A stretch of DNA of 5,968 nucleotides, from contig CALIDR010000151.1 of assembly GCA_938022295.1 (NCBI GenBank), positions 1-5,968 of the forward strand, in the 5' to 3' direction. A program made the position numbers and the translations under genes. Positions within the stretch are counted from its first letter, which is position 1; the number at the start of each line of letters is the position of its first letter. The notes beneath the pieces are model-generated. The model was not told the origin of the DNA and did no database searches. It saw only the letters and a list, made by a program, of their open reading frames with translations. Positions 1 to 5,455 of the stretch are shown here, in pieces. The stretch comes from an uncultured Burkholderiaceae bacterium. Its GTDB lineage: Bacteria; Pseudomonadota; Gammaproteobacteria; Burkholderiales; Burkholderiaceae_C.

Positions 1-1
1 G

Positions 2-628
2 CTGACGAAAGCCGACCTCGCGGCCGACGTGCCCTCGCGGCTTGCACAGGTGCGCGCGCGGCTGCGCCCCGGCGAGGACGTGGTGGCCGTCGACGCCCGC
101 GACCCCGCCAGCGCCGCCGCACTGCGGCCCTGGCTCGCGCGCGGCCGCACGCTGGTGCTGCTCGGCTCGAGCGGCGTCGGCAAGAGCACGCTGACGAATG
201 CGCTGGCGGGCCTCGGCGCCGATCCTTCACGGGCGCAGGCCACCGGCAGCGTGCGCGCCGGCGACGAACGGGGCCGCCACACGACGACCGCGCGCACGCT
301 GCACCCGACGCCGCACGGCGCTTGCCTGATCGACACGCCGGGGCTGCGCACGCTGCGCCTGGACGGCGACGAGCAGGCGCTGCGCGCCAGCTTCGACGAC
401 ATCGCGACGCTCGCCGAGCGCTGCCGCTTCCGCGACTGCCACCACGACGGCGAGCCCGGCTGCGCGGTACGCGAGGCGGTGGATGCACGGCGCATCGCGA
501 ACCACCACAAGCTGCAGCGCGAACTGCGGAGCGACACGTTGTCGGCGCTCGAACGGCGCGACGTGGTGCGCCGCTTCAAGGTGCGTGCGCGGGCCTCGCG
601 TGCGCGTCGGGCGGCCGGGGGCCGATAG
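2..628 (+). CDS. rsgA: RsgA-type ribosome small-subunit-dependent GTPase, 3' part (5' end outside window)
   Basis: This is a circularly permuted GTPase that, in the RsgA/YjeQ family, acts in the cytoplasm on late 30S ribosome maturation. The frame is open to the left edge and begins inside the gene, at the G4 motif: LTKAD is seen in the first five codons. Counting from the first in-window codon, the P-loop GSSGVGKS lies at about 55-62, the switch threonines (HTTT) at 93-96 and the G3 motif DTPG at 111-114. This G4-G1-G2-G3 order is the hallmark of the family. A C-terminal zinc site C-x4-C-x-H-x5-C (Cys141, Cys146, His148, Cys154) matches the RsgA zinc-finger spacing. The tail is rich in Arg and Ala. 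G4 reads TKAD rather than NKxD, and the P-loop and switch wording resembles the second RsgA-like subgroup, so this could be a paralogue. The N-terminal OB domain is not in the window. A GTG at 29 is internal and not the start. Confidence 0.93.
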   Translation: MTKADLAADVPSRLAQVRARLRPGEDVVAVDARDPASAAALRPWLARGRTLVLLGSSGVGKSTLTNALAGLGADPSRAQATGSVRAGDERGRHTTTARTLHPTPHGACLIDTPGLRTLRLDGDEQALRASFDDIATLAERCRFRDCHHDGEPGCAVREAVDARRIANHHKLQRELRSDTLSALERRDVVRRFKVRARASRARRAAGGR

Positions 629-631
629 AGG

Positions 632-637
632 TATACT
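632..637 (+). promoter_or_regulatory. Candidate -10 element for the cold-shock gene
   Basis: TATACT lies four bases after the rsgA stop and differs from TATAAT at one position. It stands out in an otherwise very GC-rich stretch. The region 15-19 nt upstream has no recognisable TTGACA-like -35 box. Transcription from here would begin near 643-646 and give a leader of about 180 nt, similar to the long leaders known for cspA-type genes. The assignment is inference. Confidence 0.5.
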
Positions 638-643
638 CTGGGC

Positions 644-785
644 ACAGACATACACAAGACCGTTCTCACAAGGTCTGTTCAGCTTCACCCCCCCCTGCGG
701 CTCGCCGCAGCGGGCGGCCCGGTTTGAATTCCCCGCTCGACGTTTCTTGAGTGTTTCTGTCCTTCGCGGCCTTCGGTCGCGAGGG
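644..785 (+). promoter_or_regulatory. Structured 5' leader of the cold-shock mRNA
   Basis: This untranslated stretch shows several inverted repeats. Near the predicted 5' end, ACAGAC (644-649) can pair with GTCTGT (673-678), while AGACC (657-661) can pair with GGTCT (672-676); the two pairings exclude each other. A 6-bp hairpin CTGCGG/CCGCAG with a CTCG loop sits at 695-710, directly after a run of eight C (688-695). A strong hairpin of 11 pairs, two of them G-T, with a TTC loop spans 761-785. cspA-family leaders in other bacteria refold with temperature and control mRNA stability and translation. A similar role here is inferred from position and structure, not shown. I see no coding frame in 629-823. 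Confidence 0.55.
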
Positions 786-811
786 GGTTCGACCTTTTCA
801 TCCATTCACTC

Positions 812-816
812 GAGGA
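812..816 (+). promoter_or_regulatory. Ribosome binding site of the cold-shock gene
   Basis: GAGGA lies 7 nt before the ATG at 824. It matches the anti-Shine-Dalgarno sequence well and fixes the start codon. It lies 26 nt after the 761-785 hairpin, so the site is not itself inside that stem. Confidence 0.8.
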
Positions 817-823
817 CACTCTC

Positions 824-1036
824 ATGAGCACCACGCAAACCGGCACCGTCAAGTGGTTCGACGACGGCAAGGGCTACGGCTTCATCACCCCGGAGTCGGG
901 CGGCAAGGACCTGTTCGCGCACTTCAGCGAGATCCGCGCCGACGGCTTCAAGAGCCTGCAGGAAAACCAGCGCGTCGAGTTCGAAGTCAAGCAGGGCCAG
1001 AAGGGCCTGCAGGCGGCGAACATCCGCCCGCTGTAA
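824..1036 (+). CDS. cspA: CspA-family cold-shock protein
   Basis: This 70-residue protein has the usual length of a single cold-shock domain. Such proteins bind single-stranded RNA and DNA in the cytoplasm and act as RNA chaperones or antiterminators. The signature is complete: the opening GTVKWF at residues 7-12, RNP1 as KGYGFI at 16-21 and RNP2 as DLFAHF at 29-34. RNP2 is slightly atypical, since VFVHF is more common and position 32 is Ala here. The ATG is supported by a good GAGGA site 7 nt upstream. The gene has its own candidate promoter, a long structured leader and its own terminator, so it is probably transcribed alone. Genomes usually hold several csp paralogues, and the sequence does not show whether this one is cold-induced or constitutive. 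The family assignment is very secure; the particular symbol is less so. Confidence 0.96.
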   Translation: MSTTQTGTVKWFDDGKGYGFITPESGGKDLFAHFSEIRADGFKSLQENQRVEFEVKQGQKGLQAANIRPL

Positions 1037-1070
1037 ACGGCACGCGGCGGGCCCGCCCGCCAGCCACACG

Positions 1071-1095
1071 AACCGCGGCTTCGGCCGCGGTTTTT
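1071..1095 (+). terminator. Intrinsic terminator after the cold-shock gene
   Basis: A perfect stem pairs ACCGCGGC-type sequence 1071-1079 with 1084-1092 around a TTCG tetraloop (1080-1083), closed by a C-G pair, and runs into TTTTT at 1091-1095. The left arm is preceded by little A on the plus strand, so on the minus strand the T-tract is only two bases. The terminator therefore works mainly for the cold-shock gene and is at best weak for the converging phosphatase gene. Confidence 0.9.
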
Positions 1096-1124
1096 CTTTG
1101 CGCCCGCGGGATGCGGCGCGAACG

Positions 1125-1634
1125 TCAGAACTCGGCGACCAGCCCGCTCTGCAACGCCGTCTGCGGGTTGGCACCGGCGTCGCGCACGGCCTGCAGCGCG
1201 GCGGCAAGCGGCATGCCGAGCCCCTTGAGCACGCACGCGCCGGCGCTGCCGGTGCGGCCGACACCGGCCGCGCAGTGGATCAGCACGCCGTCGCCGGCAC
1301 GCAGCGATGCGGCGGCGTGCTCGATCTCGGCGCGCCAGGCCGCGCGGCTCGTCGGCAGGCCGAAGTTCTGCATCGGCGCGTGCCGCCAGCGGAACGGCAG
1401 GTCACCGCGGTCGATCGCCTGCCGATACGCCGGCGCCAGCGACGCCACCTCGTCCAGCGGCGCGAGGCACACGACGAGCGACAGGCCCGTGCGGCGCGCT
1501 TCGTCGAGGAATCGGGGCCAGGGCTCGAAGCGGCCCGGCATCGAGGCGAACCACAGTCGCCCCGCCACCTCGGCCGGCAGGGCGACCGTGCGCCACAGCG
1601 GAATCACGGTCGGCTCGCCGCAGTTGCGGGGCAC
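1125..1634 (-). CDS. Cys-based protein phosphatase, dual-specificity/tyrosine type
   Basis: This 169-residue, apparently cytoplasmic protein carries the phosphatase signature HCAAGVGRTG, fitting HC-x5-R. Cys121 would be the nucleophile and Arg127 the phosphate-binding residue. The fold order fits the dual-specificity/CDKN3-like branch: a mixed N-terminal part, a short loop with PMQNFGLP (88-94), then the P-loop and a helical end. In related enzymes that loop usually carries an Asp as general acid (as in P-x-x-D-[FY]-G-x-P); here the aligned residue is Asn90. The protein may therefore be slow, use another acid, or bind substrate without turnover. The GTG at 1634 is the only usual start codon between the upstream stop and the conserved region, and its Shine-Dalgarno is weak. 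It follows the Tim44-domain gene by 27 nt in the same reading frame, probably in one transcript. The substrate is unknown. Confidence 0.85.
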   Translation of the reverse strand: MPRNCGEPTVIPLWRTVALPAEVAGRLWFASMPGRFEPWPRFLDEARRTGLSLVVCLAPLDEVASLAPAYRQAIDRGDLPFRWRHAPMQNFGLPTSRAAWRAEIEHAAASLRAGDGVLIHCAAGVGRTGSAGACVLKGLGMPLAAALQAVRDAGANPQTALQSGLVAEF

Positions 1635-1661
1635 GCGCCGCCTGGCGGCGGTGCGTGCGGC

Positions 1662-2567
1662 TCAGTGCCGCTGCTGGATGCCGGCGATCGCCCACGCCGG
1701 GCGGTCGTCGGCCTTGACGAGGTGCCAGATCTCGTCGAAGTCGTGCGCCGGCCCGCCCTGCTCCTCGCGGATCAGGCCGTGGAAGCGCACGCTGACGACC
1801 TGGCGGTCGGCCTCCTGCGCGACGTCGAGCACCTCGGCGTCGACCTGCACGACGTCGGTGTGGTTCGGCGCGGCGCCGCGTTCCTGCAGATCGAGCCGCA
1901 CCGCGGCGAACATCTCGGGTGTCGTGAACTGGCGCAGGTCGTTCAGGTCGCCGGCGTCGTGGGCAGCCTGCATGCGGATGAAGATCATCTTCGCGATGCG
2001 CTCGAAGCCCTCGCGGTCGAAGTCGGCCGGCACGTTCGTCGCGGGCGTGAGCGGGGCCGCGGCCGCACCGCCGAACCCGCCGGCCAGCGGCGCCTGCGGC
2101 GGCGTGGCCGGCTCGGGCGTCCAGGCGCGCGCGGCGCCGCTGCCGCCGGCCATTGCCGGCGCCGGGCGCGCTGCGGCGCCACCCGCTGCGCTGCGCATCA
2201 GCCAGCGCACGACGAACACGCCGGCCAGCACGAGCAGCGCGATCAGCATGAAGTTGGCCAGCCCCTCGCCGAAACCGAGGTAGCTCGCCAGCGCGACGAG
2301 GCCGAGGCCGGCCGCCAGGCCGGCCACTGGTGCCAGCCAGGCCGGGCGTGCGGCCGCGGCCGCACCGGCGGCGGCCGGGGCCGTGGCTGGCGCGGCCTGC
2401 GCCGGGCTCGCGGGCTGCTGCGCTGGCGCGGTGGGCGCCGGGCGCGCCGGCATCTCGCGCTGCATGCCGGTGGACTTGCCGCCGCCGAACCGCCGCGCCT
2501 CGGCGTCGAACGGAACGAAGGAAGCGGCCATGCCGGCCACGACGACACCGATCAACCAGGTCTTCAT
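1662..2567 (-). CDS. Tim44-like domain protein, membrane-associated
   Basis: This is a 301-residue protein. A signal-like hydrophobic N-terminus (about residues 4-19) ends near DAEA, followed by the motif RRFGGGKSTG that is typical of bacterial Tim44-domain proteins. A Pro/Ala-rich low-complexity linker covers about 40-75. Two membrane segments follow at about 78-98 and 104-123, then a second Ala/Gly/Pro linker to about 180. The Tim44-like domain fills 180-301, with DFDREGFER, FTTPEMF and an ending rich in beta-strand-like sequence (VVSVRFHGLI). In mitochondria this domain tethers the import motor to the inner membrane; the bacterial role is not settled, and a scaffold or protein-binding role at the inner membrane is inference. 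The ATG at 2567 is chosen because GAGGA lies 7 nt upstream and the signal sequence starts there; the open frame continues to 2846 but that part is non-coding in character. It leads the phosphatase gene. Confidence 0.87.
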   Translation of the reverse strand: MKTWLIGVVVAGMAASFVPFDAEARRFGGGKSTGMQREMPARPAPTAPAQQPASPAQAAPATAPAAAGAAAAARPAWLAPVAGLAAGLGLVALASYLGFGEGLANFMLIALLVLAGVFVVRWLMRSAAGGAAARPAPAMAGGSGAARAWTPEPATPPQAPLAGGFGGAAAAPLTPATNVPADFDREGFERIAKMIFIRMQAAHDAGDLNDLRQFTTPEMFAAVRLDLQERGAAPNHTDVVQVDAEVLDVAQEADRQVVSVRFHGLIREEQGGPAHDFDEIWHLVKADDRPAWAIAGIQQRH

Positions 2568-2739
2568 CGATGGATCCTCGAAGCGTGTTCGGATTTCGAA
2601 TCGCGCGATGGTACCGGGCCCGCTCCACCCCGCGCGGTTGGGAGCCGCCCGCCGCGACGAAGTTCCCCGGCCCGGGCACCGCACGGGCGATGTTGTGCAT
2701 GATCGGGCGCATGGACGGCGCGTGCGCGGCGAGGCGGCA
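2568..2739. other. Divergent intergenic region
   Basis: This spacer separates the minus-strand Tim44 gene from the plus-strand DUF456 gene and must hold the promoters for both if each is transcribed from here. I see the Shine-Dalgarno of the Tim44 gene (complement of 2575-2579) and a short palindrome GATT-TCG-AATC at 2592-2602. No convincing -10/-35 pair is visible in either direction, and no coding frame is supported. Confidence 0.5.
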
Positions 2740-3222
2740 TTGATCGACACCCTGTGGTGGCTGCTGTGCGTGGCGCTGATCGCGGTCGGCGTGGCGGGCA
2801 CGGTGCTGCCGGCGCTGCCGGGCACGGCGCTGGTGTTCGCCGGCATCCTGCTCGGCGCCTGGATCGACGACTTCGTCCACGTCGGCTGGGGGACCGTGGC
2901 CGTCGTCGGCGTGCTGGCGGCGATCTCGTGGGTGCTCGACTACGTCGCCGGGCTGCTCGGCGCGCAGCGCGCCGGGGCGAGCCGGCTGGCGGTCGCCGGC
3001 GCGGCGGCGGGCACCGTCGTCGGGCTGTTCATGGGGCTCGTCGGCGTGCTGTTCATGCCGCTCGTCGGGGCGGCGGTCGGCGAATACCTCACGCTGCGGG
3101 ACCACCGGCAGGCCGCGCGCGTCGGCGTGGCGACCTGGGTCGGCCTGATGGTCGGACTGGTGGCCAAGGTCGTGATCGCGTTCGTGATGGTCGGCATCTT
3201 CGTCGTTGCGCTGCTGTTCTGA
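2740..3222 (+). CDS. DUF456 family integral membrane protein
   Basis: This 160-residue protein is almost entirely hydrophobic and matches the DUF456 family in length and layout. Landmarks are the early motif GTVLPALPG at residues 20-28, a Trp/Asp turn near 41-44, the polar loop GAQRAGASR at 74-82, then MPLVGAAVGEYL at 106-117 and a last long hydrophobic stretch at 126-160. About four or five membrane segments are likely, placing it in the inner membrane. The family's function is unknown. The start is uncertain. TTG at 2740 is chosen because it gives the family's usual length and has GAGG five bases upstream; GTG at 2722 would add six residues. The receptor gene starts 4 nt after this stop, so the two are probably co-transcribed and translationally coupled. 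That proximity does not by itself show a shared role. Confidence 0.82.
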   Translation: MIDTLWWLLCVALIAVGVAGTVLPALPGTALVFAGILLGAWIDDFVHVGWGTVAVVGVLAAISWVLDYVAGLLGAQRAGASRLAVAGAAAGTVVGLFMGLVGVLFMPLVGAAVGEYLTLRDHRQAARVGVATWVGLMVGLVAKVVIAFVMVGIFVVALLF

Positions 3223-3226
3223 CGCC

Positions 3227-5428
3227 ATGCGCGGGTGGATCCTGCTCGCCGCCGTGGCCTTCGGCCCCGCGCACGGCCAGGTGCCGCAGGCGCCGGCCGA
3301 AGCCGCGCCCGCCCCGCAGCGCGTGGAGATCACCGGCGGGCGGCCGAGCGACGCCGACGAGCGGCGCGAGTCGACGGCGTCGAAGATCGTGATCGGCCGC
3401 GACGAGATCGAGCGCTTCGGCGACGGTACCGTCGGCGAGGTGCTCAAGCGCCTGCCCGGGGTCACGATCCAGGGCCCGCCGGGGCGCGGCGGCGCGCCGC
3501 GCATGCGCGGCCTGGGCGGCGGCTACACGCAGATCCTGCTCGACGGGCAGCGGCTGCCGCGCGGCTTCTCGCTCGACGCGCTGAGCCCGGACCAGATCGA
3601 GCGCATCGAGGTGATCCGCGCGCCCACCGCCGAGACCGGTGCGCGGGCGATCGGCGGCACGATCAACATCGTGCTGCGCGAAGGCCTGCGCCAGCGCCAG
3701 CACGAGCTACGCCTGGCCGGCGGCGCCGAGAACGGCCGCCTGCAGCCGAGCCTGAACTGGTCGTTCGACGACCGCGCCGGCGACCTCGCCTACAACGTGT
3801 TCGCATCGGTCTTCCGCACCGACCGCGAATCGCAGAGCCTGACGACCACCGTCGACACGCCGCTGTCCGGCGGCGAGCCGCTGCGCGTGCAGCAGGAAGC
3901 GTCCAGCGGCGAGAACGCGAACCAGGGACTGCGCGCCGGCGCCCGGCTGCAGTGGCGCCTGGGCGACGGCGAATCGCTGACCTTGCAGCCGTTCGCGATC
4001 CGCTCCGCGAGCACGTCGCAGCGACACACCACGCTCGCGCAGACGGTCGGCACCGACCCGCCGTACGCTGCCAGCGCGACCGAGGGCGACGGCCGCTTCG
4101 CGCTCGAGCGGCTCAACGGCCAGTGGCGCACGCTGCTCGCCGACGGCACCCGGCTCGAGACGACCGCCAATGCGTCGCACTGGCGCTCGCGCAACGCGTC
4201 GCGTCGCGACGAATTCGACGCCGCCGGTGCGCCGCTGCGCGCCGTCGACGACCGCTCGTCGGTGCGCGAGCGGCGCGCGAGCCTGAGCGGCAAGGGCACG
4301 CGACCGGTCGGCGACGCGCACGGCGTCGCGGCCGGGCTCGAGTTCGAGGCGCTGCGCCGCGCCGAGGACCGCACGACGCTGCAGGACGGCATCGACCTGC
4401 TGCCCGAGTTCGGCGAGACGGTGCAGGCGCGCTCGACGCGCGCCGCGCTGTACCTGCAGGACGAGTGGACGGCCGGGTCGCAGTGGGCCTTCAGCGCCGG
4501 GCTGCGCTGGGAAGGCATCGAGACCGTCGGCGGACGGGACGCCGACACTGACGCCGAGGCACGCCACACGAGCCGCGTCTGGTCGCCGCTGCTGCACGCG
4601 GTGTGGAAGCCCGATGCGGCGCGACGCGACCAGTGGCGCCTGGCGCTGACGCGCAGCTACCGCAGCCCGACGCTGCAGAACCTGATCGCACGCCCCACGC
4701 TGAGTCCGCGCTTCCCGGTGCCGGGCCCGAACGAGCCGACGAGCCCGGATCGCGCCGGCAACCCCGCGCTGCGCCCCGAGCTCGCGACCGGCCTGGACCT
4801 GGCGTTCGAGCGCTACCTCGACGGCGGCGGCGTGCTGAGCGCCAACGTGTTCGTGCGCCACATCCGCGACCTGATCCGCAGCGAGACGACGCTCGAGACC
4901 GTCGGCTGGTCCGACGTGCCGCGCTGGGTCAGCCGGCCGCGCAACGTCGGCGACGCGACGACGCGCGGCGTCGAACTCGAAGCGAAGTTCCGCCTGAGCG
5001 ACGTCTGGCCGGAAGCGCCGCCGGTGGACCTGCGCGCCAACGCGAGCGCCTTCCGCTCGGCGGTGGGCGGCGTGCCCGGGCCTGACAACCGGCTCGACAA
5101 GCAGCCCGACGCCACCGCGAACCTCGGCGCCGACTGGCGGCTGCGCGGCTGGCCGCTGACCGTCGGCGGCAACGTGAACTGGACCCCGGGCTACCGCACC
5201 GCGTTGTCGGCAGCCGAGCGCGTCGAGGTGTCGGCCAAGCGGGTGTTCGACGCCTACGCGCTGTGGCGCGTGAACCCGTCGCTGCAGTGGCGGCTGTCGG
5301 CCAACAACGTCGCGCCGCGCGACGGCACATCGGTGCGCGAGGTCGACACCGGCCCGTGGCGCACGAAGGCGACCACGCTCGAGCCTTCGGCCGTCGGCTG
5401 GCAATTGCGGCTGGAACTCAAGCTGTAG
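3227..5428 (+). CDS. TonB-dependent outer-membrane receptor
   Basis: This 733-residue protein has the length and plan of a TonB-dependent transporter, which imports a ligand across the outer membrane using energy from TonB-ExbBD. A signal peptide is seen at 1-17, with likely cleavage after AHG. Residues 32-36 (RVEIT) could be a TonB-box-like strand. The plug domain covers about 43-152, with EVLKRLPGV (71-79), MRGLGGGYTQILLDGQRL (93-110), IERIEVIRAP (124-133) and GGTINIVLR (143-151). The rest is a beta-barrel with alternating strands and long polar loops. It includes the RSYRSPTLQNLI-type segment and NPALRPE near the late barrel that many such receptors share. The protein ends in Leu rather than the usual terminal aromatic residue. 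The ligand cannot be told: no siderophore, vitamin or sugar gene is adjacent. The ATG at 3227 fits the signal peptide; a TTG at 3206 would add seven unlikely residues. No Shine-Dalgarno is seen, in keeping with coupling to the gene 4 nt before it. Confidence 0.93.
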   Translation: MRGWILLAAVAFGPAHGQVPQAPAEAAPAPQRVEITGGRPSDADERRESTASKIVIGRDEIERFGDGTVGEVLKRLPGVTIQGPPGRGGAPRMRGLGGGYTQILLDGQRLPRGFSLDALSPDQIERIEVIRAPTAETGARAIGGTINIVLREGLRQRQHELRLAGGAENGRLQPSLNWSFDDRAGDLAYNVFASVFRTDRESQSLTTTVDTPLSGGEPLRVQQEASSGENANQGLRAGARLQWRLGDGESLTLQPFAIRSASTSQRHTTLAQTVGTDPPYAASATEGDGRFALERLNGQWRTLLADGTRLETTANASHWRSRNASRRDEFDAAGAPLRAVDDRSSVRERRASLSGKGTRPVGDAHGVAAGLEFEALRRAEDRTTLQDGIDLLPEFGETVQARSTRAALYLQDEWTAGSQWAFSAGLRWEGIETVGGRDADTDAEARHTSRVWSPLLHAVWKPDAARRDQWRLALTRSYRSPTLQNLIARPTLSPRFPVPGPNEPTSPDRAGNPALRPELATGLDLAFERYLDGGGVLSANVFVRHIRDLIRSETTLETVGWSDVPRWVSRPRNVGDATTRGVELEAKFRLSDVWPEAPPVDLRANASAFRSAVGGVPGPDNRLDKQPDATANLGADWRLRGWPLTVGGNVNWTPGYRTALSAAERVEVSAKRVFDAYALWRVNPSLQWRLSANNVAPRDGTSVREVDTGPWRTKATTLEPSAVGWQLRLELKL

Positions 5429-5455
5429 CCGCGTCGGGTTAGTAGGCGGGTACGC

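Noticed and set aside
29..31. GTG as the start of the RsgA-type gene
   Set aside because: The G4 motif TKAD lies upstream of it in the same frame, so the gene begins left of the window.
1071..1095. The terminator as bidirectional
   Set aside because: The minus-strand side has only two T after the stem, so I call it for the plus strand.
751..2283. Long plus-strand open frame of about 510 codons
   Set aside because: It is a high-GC shadow that crosses the cold-shock gene, a terminator and two minus-strand genes, with Arg/Ser/Pro-rich composition.
2568..2846. Upstream extension of the Tim44-domain gene on the minus strand
   Set aside because: The extra 93 residues are not protein-like, overlap the DUF456 gene, and a signal peptide with a good Shine-Dalgarno starts at 2567.
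1402..3504. Long minus-strand open frame of about 700 codons
   Set aside because: It overlaps four well-supported genes in other frames and has repetitive Arg/Ala/Gly composition without domains.
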